Source: JBGSTR01 sp963707135 | Lineage (GTDB): Bacteria > Pseudomonadota > Gammaproteobacteria > Chromatiales > Chromatiaceae | Reading direction: 5' to 3' | Assembly (NCBI GenBank): GCA_963707135.1 | Contig: CAVPOY010000011.1 | Span: 91,298-155,297 of the forward strand | Length of the DNA: 64,000 bases | Shown: positions 1-7,961 of the stretch, piece after piece | How positions within the stretch are numbered: position 1 is the first letter of the stretch | How the letters are laid out: every line of letters begins with the position of its first letter | The notes under the pieces: model-generated | Told to the model about the DNA's origin: nothing | The model's database searches: none | Seen by the model: the letters and a program-made list of their open reading frames with translations, nothing else | Translations under genes and position numbers: made by a program

Positions 1-160
1 CACCCAAATGACGGTTCGGGAAATGATTCGACATTTCCGAAGGGTCTGGGGTACCGAAAAGGGCAGCAACCGTTATCTGCACCAGATCTTTCCCAGGGGA
101 GGTCCGCAGAAGCAGGGCAACCGACTGGCGGGGCTGCTGCGCACCAAGGGCGAGCACTGA
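1..160 (+). CDS. DsrC/TusE-family protein, C-terminal fragment
   Basis: The reading frame enters from the left edge and ends with TGA at 158-160. The 52 visible residues include EKGSNRYLHQIFPRG and end in LAGLLRTKGEH. This matches the C-terminal part of the DsrC/TusE sulfur-carrier family, where an 'EKGN..YLY.LFP.GP.KQ...AGLP' segment leads to a Cys-containing tail. Here the visible part has no cysteine, neither the strictly conserved penultimate Cys nor the second one. Known Cys-less paralogues are thought not to carry persulfide and may be regulatory, so a sulfur-carrier role is doubtful. It ends 4 bp before ptsP and may be cotranscribed with it. The N-terminal half lies outside the window. 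Confidence 0.7.
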   Translation, partial: TQMTVREMIRHFRRVWGTEKGSNRYLHQIFPRGGPQKQGNRLAGLLRTKGEH

Positions 161-164
161 GCCG

Positions 165-2519
165 ATGCGGGACCTGATGGGCAGCCCAGGTTCCGGATCG
201 CGTCAGCGCCTCGCCGCGCTGACACAGATCGTGCGCGCGGTCGACTCGGCCGCCGACCTCGAAAGCGCCCTGCGTCTGCTGGTGCGCCGCACGCGCGCCG
301 TGATGGGGGCCGACATCTGCACGGTCTATGTCACGGATCAGGCCACGCGCCGGCATGTGGTGGCCGCCACCGACGGTCTCTCGTCGCGGGTCGTCGGCAA
401 CCTCCAGTTCGGCTTCGCAGAGGGGTTGATAGGACGAGTCGCCGAAGGCCGCCAGCCCGTCAATCTGGACCGGGTGCCGCCGGACCTCGATGAGGATTTC
501 CTGCTGCAAACGGGCGCCGGCCCCTACCAGGGTTTTCTTGGCGTTCCGATCATCCACAAGGCCCGGGTCCAGGGTGTCCTGCTGGTTCGCCAGCGTCGGG
601 CGCGCCGCTTCGACGACGCCGACGAGGCGTTTCTGACGACGCTCGCCGCCCAGTTGGGTGGAGCGATTGCCTGCGCCAAGGCCAGCGGCGAGTGGTGCCG
701 CGCATGTCGCCCGGGGGATTCGATTCCGCACCAGATCGATGGTCTGGCAGGGGCACCCGGGCTGGCCATCGGCCAGGGATGGGCCGTGATAGGCGCGGGG
801 GAGATCGAGGGTGTCCCGGCGCGCGGGGTAGAGGACACAGAGGGCGAAGAGGCCCGCTTGACGGCCGCGATAGCCGCCGTCCGGGCCGAGTTGGCCGCGC
901 TCGGCAGTGACCTCCGCGGCTCACTGGCCGAGGCGGACCGCCTGCTCTTCGATGCCCATGTGATGCTACTCGACAGCCCGGAGATCTTGGAGTCCGCCGC
1001 GTCCCTGGTGCGGCAGGGCAACTGGGCGCCGGGTGCCGTGTCCAGAACAATCGAGACCTATGCGACCCGTTTCGACAGGATGGAGGACCCCTATCTCCGG
1101 GAACGGGGTGCGGATCTGCGGGCGCTGGGCGGACGCATCCTGGCCCGGCTCCTCGGTGAGCCCAGTACACCGACGATGGGCTCGGGACCGACGATTCTGG
1201 TGGGACAGCGACTGAGCGCCATCGATATCGGCCGGGCCCAGGCCGGGAACCTGGTCGGAATAGTCTCCGGCGAAGGCTCGTCCCTGTCCCATGCCGCCAT
1301 ACTCGCGCGCGGCTTGGGCATCCCCGCGGTGATGGGAGTATCCGACCTGCCGTTGGAACGGCTCGACGGTCGGGAATTGGTCGTCGACGGGGCGGCTGGC
1401 CGCGTGCACCTGCGCCTGAACGCGGCGATGCGGCGGGCGTTCGAGACGTCCATCGAGAACCAGCGGAGCCTGACCGAGGCGCTGGAGTCCGTCCGCACGC
1501 TCGATGCGGTCACGCTGGACGGCGTCGCATTCCGGCTGTTCGTCAACGCGGGCCTGAGCGCCGACCTGGAGCCGGCGGCGGCGACTGGTTCGTCCGGTAT
1601 CGGGCTGTTCCGTTCCGAAGTGCCGTTCATGCTCTACGACCGCTTCCCCAGTGAGCTCGAGCAGCTGAGCCTCTACCGGGAGGCGCTGGAGGCGATGGCG
1701 CCCTTGCCCATGACTCTGCGCACCCTGGACACGGGGGGCGACAAGGAGCTGCCTTACCTGCCCGATGACGGTGCCAACCCGGCCCTGGGTTGGCGCGGCA
1801 TACGTTTTTCATTGGACCACCCGGAGATCTTTCTGACTCAGCTCAGGGCGTCGCTTCGGGCCAATATGGGTCTGGGCAATCTGCGTCTGCTGCTACCGAT
1901 GATCTCGGACCTGGAAGAGCTCGAGCGGGCGCAGGATCTGCTCACACAGGCCATGCAGCAACTGGCGGACGAGGGGGTAGCGGTCACGCGCCCGCCGGTC
2001 GGCGTGATGATCGAGGTGCCCGCGGCCGTCTATCAAGCCGAGCAGTTGGCCCGGCGCGTGGACTTCCTTTCCGTCGGGACCAACGACCTGGCCCAGTACC
2101 TGCTGGCCACCGACCGCAACAATCCTCGGGTTTCCATGCGCCTGGGTCCGGTGCATCCGGCCTTGCTGCGGGCCCTGCAACAGGTGGTGGATGCGGCCCA
2201 TCGGGCCGCAAGGAAGGTGACGGTCTGCGGCGAGATCGCCGGCGACCCGGCCACAGGGTTGGTCCTGCTGGGAATGGGCTTCGACGGCCTCAGCATGAGT
2301 CCGGCGGCTCTGCCGCAACTAAAGTGGGCCGTGCGCGGCACGACCTGGTCGCACATGCGATCCCTGGCCGCCGAGGCGCTGTTGTGCGAGCGTCCGGAGG
2401 CGCTGCGGCAGCTGTTGGATGCGGAGCTTGCCGACATCGGATTGGAGCGATTGCTCTCGGCGACCGGATCAGGCCGACGCTATGGTCACCGGGAGCCGCT
2501 CCCGGCAACCGCGGTATAG
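165..2519 (+). CDS. ptsP: Phosphoenolpyruvate-protein phosphotransferase PtsP (EI-Ntr)
   Basis: This 784-residue protein has the order of a nitrogen-PTS enzyme I. A GAF sensor domain lies at about 15-175, the PEP-utiliser N-terminal helical domain at about 195-335, and the mobile phosphohistidine domain around GEGSSLSHAAILARG, with His376 as the expected phosphorylated residue. The PEP-binding TIM barrel follows from about 450, with GIGLFRSE, RTLDTGGDKE, MIEVPAA and the CGEIAGD loop. It autophosphorylates from PEP and passes phosphate to NPr/PtsN, linking nitrogen and potassium status to regulation in the cytoplasm. Length is close to E. coli PtsP (748 aa). The start at 165 lies just downstream of the previous stop; a second Met at residue 5 is possible. 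No other PTS-Ntr gene is visible here. Confidence 0.95.
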   Translation: MRDLMGSPGSGSRQRLAALTQIVRAVDSAADLESALRLLVRRTRAVMGADICTVYVTDQATRRHVVAATDGLSSRVVGNLQFGFAEGLIGRVAEGRQPVNLDRVPPDLDEDFLLQTGAGPYQGFLGVPIIHKARVQGVLLVRQRRARRFDDADEAFLTTLAAQLGGAIACAKASGEWCRACRPGDSIPHQIDGLAGAPGLAIGQGWAVIGAGEIEGVPARGVEDTEGEEARLTAAIAAVRAELAALGSDLRGSLAEADRLLFDAHVMLLDSPEILESAASLVRQGNWAPGAVSRTIETYATRFDRMEDPYLRERGADLRALGGRILARLLGEPSTPTMGSGPTILVGQRLSAIDIGRAQAGNLVGIVSGEGSSLSHAAILARGLGIPAVMGVSDLPLERLDGRELVVDGAAGRVHLRLNAAMRRAFETSIENQRSLTEALESVRTLDAVTLDGVAFRLFVNAGLSADLEPAAATGSSGIGLFRSEVPFMLYDRFPSELEQLSLYREALEAMAPLPMTLRTLDTGGDKELPYLPDDGANPALGWRGIRFSLDHPEIFLTQLRASLRANMGLGNLRLLLPMISDLEELERAQDLLTQAMQQLADEGVAVTRPPVGVMIEVPAAVYQAEQLARRVDFLSVGTNDLAQYLLATDRNNPRVSMRLGPVHPALLRALQQVVDAAHRAARKVTVCGEIAGDPATGLVLLGMGFDGLSMSPAALPQLKWAVRGTTWSHMRSLAAEALLCERPEALRQLLDAELADIGLERLLSATGSGRRYGHREPLPATAV

Positions 2520-2523
2520 CACT

Positions 2524-2994
2524 ATGCGACGACACCCGGCACTGCGCGATCTCAGCAGCGAGCACCATACCGGGCTGGTGCTGGCCCGCTGGGCGCGAAA
2601 GGCGGTGGACAAGGACGTCTCGGCGCGGTCCGCCGCGTGGCACGAGGTCCGGGAGCGGTTCCGGGCCGAGCTGGAGGGGCACTTTCAGCGCGAGGAGCAG
2701 GGACTGCTTCCCGCCTTGCGAGCCGCCGGTGAGGTCGAGCTCGTGCAGCGGACACACGATGAGCACCAGGCCTTGCACGCGTTGATCGCGGACGATCGCC
2801 CCGAAAATCTGACCCAGTTCGCGGAGCTGCTGGTCTCACACATCCGCTTCGAGGAGACAGCGTTGTTCGATGCCGCGCAACGCCTGCTTGATCCCGATGC
2901 GCTGGCGCAACTGGAGCGAATCGCGGCGGAGGCCCGGCGGTCCATGTCCGGGCCTTCCGGGACGAACGGCGGGAGTGTCGGCCCGGTTTCCTGA
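2524..2994 (+). CDS. Hemerythrin HHE-domain protein
   Basis: From ATG 2524 the product is 156 residues of helical sequence with the spaced His/acidic motifs of hemerythrins: SSEHHTG near residue 12, HFQREEQ near 52, a TH-DEHQ segment near 78 and HIRFEE near 107. These would bind a di-iron centre for O2 or NO, or act as an iron/redox sensor. The frame opens further upstream but that part overlaps the end of ptsP, so the ATG four bases after the ptsP stop is preferred. Its position beside a putative nitrite channel and upstream of haem d1 genes is compatible with an NO- or O2-related role, which is inference. Confidence 0.85.
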   Translation: MRRHPALRDLSSEHHTGLVLARWARKAVDKDVSARSAAWHEVRERFRAELEGHFQREEQGLLPALRAAGEVELVQRTHDEHQALHALIADDRPENLTQFAELLVSHIRFEETALFDAAQRLLDPDALAQLERIAAEARRSMSGPSGTNGGSVGPVS

Positions 2995-3113
2995 GCTGCC
3001 GCGGCAGCCCATCGAGGAGGCGCGCTCTCCCGATCTGTCGATTAGCCGCCGCCGCGGCTGGACTGCTGCTGCATCGACTCCCCCTGCCAACCCGAAAGCC
3101 GTATTCTAGGCTC

Positions 3114-3746
3114 ATGAACCAAGAGACCCTGATCGACCCGAACGCGGTCCGTGCCGGTGAGGACGACATCCCCGAGCTGGAGTTGTCCGACGAGGACATT
3201 CTGGACGCCATGCGCCACATCCCGGGATACCTGGACATCACCACCGCGGATTTTCGCGCCATCTATCACTTGGCACACCGTCACGCGCTGGATCGCCTGT
3301 TCCGCCATGTCACTGCCGGCCGCCTGATGCGCACCGGGATCGAGCCGCTGCGCCCGGACACACGGCTCGACGAGGCCGCGCGGCTGCTGGCGAGTCAGAG
3401 GCGCAAGAGCCTCCCGGTCGTAGACACCGATGGCAAGGTGGTCGGGGTTCTGACGGAGACGGATTTCCTGCGGCGACTCAAGGCGGATACCTTTCTCGAG
3501 CTGCTGCTGCGCCTTGTCGCTGACGGAGGGAGCTTTACGCACCGCTGCCATGAGACGCCCGTCTCCGAGGCCATGTCCGCCCCGGCGGTAACCATCCCGG
3601 TAGACGCGGGATTTCTGGCGATCGTCAGCGCGTTCCATACCCACGAGGGGCGGGCCATGCCGGTGGTGGATGCCCAAGGCCGACTGCAGGGCCTGCTTCT
3701 GCGCAAGGACTTCTTCAAAGCCCACCACATGGAGGATCTGCTTTGA
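3114..3746 (+). CDS. CBS-domain pair protein
   Basis: The 210-residue soluble protein has an acidic N-terminal stretch of about 60 residues and then two CBS modules (about 66-130 and 145-208). These are recognisable from 'AARLLASQRRKSLPVVD' with 'GVLTETDFLR', and 'GRAMPVVD' with 'QGLLLRKDFF'. CBS pairs bind adenine nucleotides and usually gate a partner. The stop (TGA 3744-3746) overlaps the TTG start of the downstream HPP membrane protein in a TTGA arrangement, so the two are probably translationally coupled. Fused HPP-CBS proteins are known, so this looks like a split version of a regulated channel. Confidence 0.85.
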   Translation: MNQETLIDPNAVRAGEDDIPELELSDEDILDAMRHIPGYLDITTADFRAIYHLAHRHALDRLFRHVTAGRLMRTGIEPLRPDTRLDEAARLLASQRRKSLPVVDTDGKVVGVLTETDFLRRLKADTFLELLLRLVADGGSFTHRCHETPVSEAMSAPAVTIPVDAGFLAIVSAFHTHEGRAMPVVDAQGRLQGLLLRKDFFKAHHMEDLL

Positions 3747-4303
3747 GCCTTCGCACGATTCTGGAGACCTACCTGGGAAAGTTGCGGGGCACCACCGGCG
3801 GCAGCCCGCCACGGGTCAGCAACAGCGAGATTCTGTGGTCGTGGATCGGCGGATTTCTCGGGATGGCGGCGCTGGCCTGGATCAATCAGTCGTACTTCTC
3901 CGGTAGCGATGCCACGCTGATGATCGGCTCCTTCGGCGCGTCGGCCGTGCTGGTCTACGGCGCGGTGCGCAGCCCGTTGGCACAGCCGCGCAACCTGATC
4001 GGTGGACATGTGGTTTCGGCCCTGATCGGCGTCACCGCGTGGAAACTGCTCCAGCACACGCCCTGGCTGGCGGAGGCCGTGGCGGTGGCAACCGCGATCG
4101 CCGCCATGCATGCGACCCGGACGCTGCATCCACCCGGCGGGGCTACGGCCCTCATCGCAGTGATCGGCAGCGATCAGATCCACGCTCTGGGTTACTACTA
4201 TGTCCTGGTCCCGGCTACGGTGGGCCCGATCGTACTGCTACTCGTGGGCCTACTGACCAACAATATCGCACCGTCGCGACGCTATCCGGAGATCTGGTTT
4301 TAG
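3743..4303 (+). CDS. HPP-family integral membrane protein
   Basis: The 186-residue protein has four to five hydrophobic segments and the family signature HPPGGATAL, with HPP at residues 129-131 before a conserved Gly/Ala-rich helix. HPP proteins of cyanobacteria and plastids are reported nitrite transporters; bacterial members are poorly characterised. The start is TTG at 3743, overlapping the CBS gene stop, and no better start exists without losing the N-terminal segment. Pairing with a CBS protein suggests nucleotide-regulated transport. Nitrite as substrate is an inference strengthened by the haem d1 operon a few kilobases away. Its stop overlaps the convergent LysR gene by 4 bp. Confidence 0.8.
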   Translation: MSLRTILETYLGKLRGTTGGSPPRVSNSEILWSWIGGFLGMAALAWINQSYFSGSDATLMIGSFGASAVLVYGAVRSPLAQPRNLIGGHVVSALIGVTAWKLLQHTPWLAEAVAVATAIAAMHATRTLHPPGGATALIAVIGSDQIHALGYYYVLVPATVGPIVLLLVGLLTNNIAPSRRYPEIWF

Positions 4304-5205
4304 CGATCGGCGGGGCCGGAGCCCTCGGCAGGCTCTGCTGGAGCGGGTCCCCCGGAGCTGGCCGGCTCGTCCCGGGCCAGCTCGCGGAGGCCATGCACGG
4401 CCTGACGCAGCACATCGCTGTCGGCCTCACGCGGGAACACCATGTAGGCGGGGTGGACAAACTCCGGGCCGCTGCTGACTTGGAACAGGCGCCCCTCGTC
4501 TATCAGAGGTCGGGCCATGCGGATCGGCAGGAAACAAGAGCCGCCGTTGGTCAGAATCAACTGGACACCGAGCCACCCGATATTGACCACCTGCGCCGGT
4601 CGCTCGAGATCCGGATAGTATTCACGGTGCTTCGCATAGAAGCCGGGACCCCAGTCGACATAGACGTAGTCCTCGCCGGGCCATCCGACGTCCCCCCGCG
4701 TACTCACCAGGACCAGAATCTCGTCGAACAGATGCTCCACCGTCAGGCCCGGGGCGTGGCCCGGCGTGTACATGAGCCCGACATCCAAGGTGCCCTCGAC
4801 TAGGCGGCGCATCAGGTCCTCCTCGAAACCGATCTCGCTGCGGATGGATACGTCCGGGGCAACCTGCCGCATCCAACCGACCCAGCGCGGAAGAAAGCCT
4901 TCCCACAGCGCGATGCGGCCGCCGACCCGGATACTGGCCCGATAGCGGCTGGGCAGGCCCACGTCGTGCCGGGCCTGCTCCACCGTCAGCACCAGGGTCT
5001 TGGCGTGCTGCAGAAAGCGTCGCCCTGCCGGGGTCAGGCTGGCCCCTGCACGGTTGCGCACGAACAGCCGCGCCCCGAGATCACTCTCAAGATTCTGGAT
5101 TCGGGCGCTGACGGTGGACTGGGTCAAGTGCAGCCGCCTGGCCGCCTCGAGAAAGCTGCCGTAGGCCGCGATGGCGAGAAAGGTCCGAGCCTGGTCGATG
5201 TCCAT
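4300..5205 (-). CDS. LysR-family transcriptional regulator
   Basis: This is a 301-residue regulator. The N-terminal winged helix-turn-helix (residues 3-62) carries the family pattern 'GSFLEAARRLHLTQSTVSARI' followed by 'LGARLFVR'. A periplasmic-binding-protein-like effector domain runs from about 90 to 280. The last 25 residues are a low-complexity Pro/Ala/Glu tail. The gene runs leftward and is convergent with the HPP gene. The next leftward gene upstream of it is the repeat-containing cytochrome, about 350 bp away. The effector is unknown. Confidence 0.9.
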   Translation of the reverse strand: MDIDQARTFLAIAAYGSFLEAARRLHLTQSTVSARIQNLESDLGARLFVRNRAGASLTPAGRRFLQHAKTLVLTVEQARHDVGLPSRYRASIRVGGRIALWEGFLPRWVGWMRQVAPDVSIRSEIGFEEDLMRRLVEGTLDVGLMYTPGHAPGLTVEHLFDEILVLVSTRGDVGWPGEDYVYVDWGPGFYAKHREYYPDLERPAQVVNIGWLGVQLILTNGGSCFLPIRMARPLIDEGRLFQVSSGPEFVHPAYMVFPREADSDVLRQAVHGLRELARDEPASSGGPAPAEPAEGSGPADR

Positions 5206-5551
5206 GGAACGCTGGGCATACCGTACTAATTGGCAGAACGCTTCAGCCGATTCACCAGTCGGCTAGTTGTCGGTGCCCCGACGTGGTGGGATACGCGCGC
5301 AGACATGATTCACTCGAATCCGCATGGCATCTGATCGTTTCCCCATTTCCGCTGATGCCAAGCTTACGACATGACCTGTATTCAGGAGACGCCTCTCCGA
5401 CGACGCGGCGATAATGGCCAACGTCTGCCCTCGGGGATCCTGGCCTGGTGGAACGCGCGGTTGCGAACGAAGGTCCTGGCTAAAGCTGCGGGTTGATCGA
5501 ACGGCACGCACGCGCGCGAAAGAAGCCGCGACGACGACGGAAAGCCGCGTC
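5206..5551. other. Intergenic region, no gene recognised
   Basis: About 346 bp between the LysR start and the cytochrome stop. Open frames on both strands here have no recognisable domain and the composition of shadow frames. No convincing palindrome or promoter was seen. Confidence 0.5.
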
Positions 5552-6169
5552 TCAAAAGGTTCGCAAATAGTGAATGATCTTCCAGCGTTCGGACTCGCTG
5601 AGTGCATCCTTGAACGCCGGCATCGCGGTGCCGAGCGCCGACCCGCCGTCTCCGATGGCCCACATCAGGAAGGAATCCGCAGACATAGGGCGCCGCATCA
5701 ACCAGCGCAGATTGGCCGGCGGCGGCGACATCCCGGCGGCCGCCGGGCCGTTTCCCTCCCCCAGCTCACCGTGGCAGGCGCTACAGTGCGTTCGGTACAG
5801 AGACTCGCCTTCGGCAATGACCCGGGCACTCGGCGGAAGCGGGTTGGTCAGCCCGCGATAACCCGCCGGCATTCCGCCGGACATGGCCAGCCGATGCCTC
5901 TGCATCGAGGGTCCCATCCCCATACCCCACCCCCTGCCCTGCATCGGCGGGCCCATCCCCATACCGCGCCCGCCCATCGGCGGACCCATCCCCATGCCGC
6001 CACCCCGCATCGGCGGACCCATCGCCATGCCCGGGCCTCCGGGCGGAACGGACGGGACTCCTGCTACAGGTTCAGGTGAGGTGGCCGCCACGCCGGCGCA
6101 CCCGATCAACAGCAGGGCGGCGAACGTGGCAGCGGTCGTCGCGCTCCCGAGTGGAAATCTGTAGGTCAC
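5552..6169 (-). CDS. Cytochrome c lipoprotein with Met/Gly/Pro repeats
   Basis: From GTG 6169 the product is 205 residues. A short signal with lipobox LLLIGCAG would leave a lipid-modified Cys24. A low-complexity segment built on GMGMGPPM units follows (about residues 44-89). A C-terminal mono-haem cytochrome c domain starts at CSACH (Cys129, Cys132, His133) with a candidate axial Met in GTAMPAFK. It probably moves electrons at the periplasmic face of a membrane. Methionine-rich repeats often bind Cu(I), so copper binding is a hypothesis. Upstream ATGs at 6301 and 6232 would give longer proteins, but the GTG places the lipobox at the usual distance. Monocistronic and leftward. Confidence 0.75.
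   Translation of the reverse strand: MTYRFPLGSATTAATFAALLLIGCAGVAATSPEPVAGVPSVPPGGPGMAMGPPMRGGGMGMGPPMGGRGMGMGPPMQGRGWGMGMGPSMQRHRLAMSGGMPAGYRGLTNPLPPSARVIAEGESLYRTHCSACHGELGEGNGPAAAGMSPPPANLRWLMRRPMSADSFLMWAIGDGGSALGTAMPAFKDALSESERWKIIHYLRTF
5903..6040 (-). repeat. In-frame Met/Gly/Pro-coding tandem repeat
   Basis: Three to four imperfect repeats of roughly 30-36 bp lie inside the cytochrome gene. On the plus strand each contains a version of CGGCGGACCCATC. They encode GPGMAMGPPM, GGGMGMGPPM, GRGMGMGPPM and GWGMGMGPSM-type units. The number of copies could vary by slippage. Confidence 0.75.
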
Positions 6170-6331
6170 GCGCCTGTTTCTCGATCTCGGCCCCGGTGGT
6201 CGCCGACTGTCCGCCCCGACGGGAGCATCCATGATGGCGTCCTCGGCCCTAGCGGGTTTAAATGGCCCCGAGCGTACCCTAGATTCGAGACCTCGAGGCA
6301 ATCTGATTTATCCCCCTTCGGGGAGCATGCC

Positions 6332-7195
6332 GTGCAGACCTTTCTTCAAGCAAACGAGGCGGCCGTCCGCCTCGGGTTCTTCTTCGGCGTCTTCGCCCTC
6401 ATGGCGCTCTGGGAAATCCGGGCCCCGCGCCGGGCCCTGAGCGTGCCGAAGGCCCAGCGGTGGTCGAGCAACCTGGGTCTGACGGTATTCAACACCCTGC
6501 TGCTGCGGCTTCTCTTCCCGGCCGCCGCGGTCGGCATGGCGGCCTTCGCCGCCGAGCACGGCTGGGGGCTGTTCAATTACGTCGAGGCCCCGTTCTGGCT
6601 GGCGGTCGTGGCCTCCGTGGTCGCGATGGACCTGGTGATCTGGGTGCAGCACGTTCTGGTACATGCCGTGCCGGCCCTCTGGCGCCTGCATCGGGTGCAC
6701 CACGCCGACCTGGACTACGACCTGACCACGGGCGCCCGTTTCCACCCGCTCGAGATCATCCTGTCCATGCTGATCAAGTTTGCCACCATCGTGGTGTTGG
6801 GGCCGCCCATCGTCGCGGTGATCCTGTTCGAGGTGATCCTGAACGGCATGGCCATGTTCAACCACGGCAACGTGAGCCTTCCGCCCGCCCTGGACCGGGC
6901 ACTGCGCTGGATGCTGGTGACGCCGGACATGCACCGCGTGCACCACTCTGTGGAGGACGACGAGACCAACTCCAACTTCGGCTTCAATCTGGCGTGGTGG
7001 GATCGGATGTTCGGCACCTACCGCGAACGGCCCAGGGCGGGACACGACGGCATGACCATTGGGATCCGCAGCCACCGGAACCCCGCTGTGGTCAATCGGC
7101 TGCCGGGCATGCTGGCCCTGCCGTTTAGGGGCGGGGTCGGCGGCTACGCCATCAATCGTCGACGATGGGAAGACGACGAGGGGACGGACCGATAG
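6332..7195 (+). CDS. Sterol desaturase / fatty acid hydroxylase family protein
   Basis: A 287-residue membrane enzyme with four to five hydrophobic segments and the histidine clusters of the di-iron fatty acid hydroxylase superfamily: HVLVH (107-111), HRVHH (120-124), an RFHPLE loop and HRVHH (201-205). These ligate two irons for O2-dependent hydroxylation or desaturation of a lipid. The start is GTG 6332, preceded by a GGGGAG ribosome site. It is divergent from the cytochrome gene and convergent with the nir-linked cytochrome. The substrate cannot be told from sequence. Confidence 0.88.
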   Translation: MQTFLQANEAAVRLGFFFGVFALMALWEIRAPRRALSVPKAQRWSSNLGLTVFNTLLLRLLFPAAAVGMAAFAAEHGWGLFNYVEAPFWLAVVASVVAMDLVIWVQHVLVHAVPALWRLHRVHHADLDYDLTTGARFHPLEIILSMLIKFATIVVLGPPIVAVILFEVILNGMAMFNHGNVSLPPALDRALRWMLVTPDMHRVHHSVEDDETNSNFGFNLAWWDRMFGTYRERPRAGHDGMTIGIRSHRNPAVVNRLPGMLALPFRGGVGGYAINRRRWEDDEGTDR

Positions 7196-7499
7196 GCCAG
7201 GGATCCCGGGCGACCCGCCGAAACCGGGCCGGTCAGGGTTTCGAAGGCCTGCCGCCCTCGCCACCGAAACGCAGACTCGGCAGATCGGCTCGGCCGAAGA
7301 CGTGCAGCAGGTGCCCCGCGCCGACGAAAGAGACGATACTCGCCCCAGGCTCGCGATCACCGGGTGGTCGCGCCCAGAGCCCGGACCAAGAACCCCACCG
7401 CAGCAAGACCGACGTGGCCGCGCAGCTAGGACAAGATCACCGCGACGAAGTCGACGCGTTGACCTCGCCCCCGCCTCCTCGACGGCCGGATGTCTCGGT
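7196..7499. other. Convergent intergenic region, nothing recognised
   Basis: About 304 bp between two converging genes. It is GC-rich with only shadow frames. No clear terminator hairpin with a T-run was found on either strand. Confidence 0.4.
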
Positions 7500-7961
7500 T
7501 CACTCGGCGGCGTCGATGCGGAAGGCCGCGTGGCATCCCACGCAGTTGGCCTGCACGGCCGCAAGCTGACCGAGGGTGTGGGCGGCGTCGCCGAGCTGCT
7601 CGGCGTCAAGGGCCAGCTGATCGAAGGCGCCGTGGGTGGCGTGCCCCAGCTGCTTGAAGCCGATCGGAAGCTTGGCCATCAGCGACACCGGTACCTGGTG
7701 AGCGGCGTCCATACCCACGCGGCGCGCTGCCTCGGCGGCCTGGTCGAGATTGCCGTCGCTGACCGCCTGGGTGATGATCTGGACCGACTCCAGGAACGCC
7801 CGCATCTCGGCGAGCACCAGATCGCGCTCGCCGGGCTGCAACAGTATGGCGCTGCGTCCGTCCTCCGCCGGTCGGGTCTCGCCGACGAAGATCAACTTGT
7901 AACCGAGCCAACCCAGAACCCCCAACAGCAGCAACGCCGCGGGACAACAGATCCGTTTCAT
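7500..7961 (-). CDS. Membrane-anchored c-type cytochrome, cytochrome c'-like
   Basis: A 153-residue protein with an N-terminal hydrophobic segment (residues 4-25) and a helical periplasmic part. Near the C-terminus is a single haem site CVGCH (Cys140, Cys143, His144) followed by AAFRI. A haem motif at the end of a helical protein is the layout of cytochromes c' and c556, which form four-helix bundles and often bind NO. Its ATG overlaps the nirJ stop by 4 bp (ATGA), so it is translationally coupled to the haem d1 operon as its last gene. Candidate roles are electron transfer during haem d1 maturation or NO binding; neither is proven. Confidence 0.8.
   Translation of the reverse strand: MKRICCPAALLLLGVLGWLGYKLIFVGETRPAEDGRSAILLQPGERDLVLAEMRAFLESVQIITQAVSDGNLDQAAEAARRVGMDAAHQVPVSLMAKLPIGFKQLGHATHGAFDQLALDAEQLGDAAHTLGQLAAVQANCVGCHAAFRIDAAE

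Noticed and set aside
6308..7609. Long minus-strand frame (433 codons) across the sterol desaturase gene
   Set aside because: It is rich in Arg, His and Pro with no domain, and lies opposite a gene with all histidine motifs of its family.
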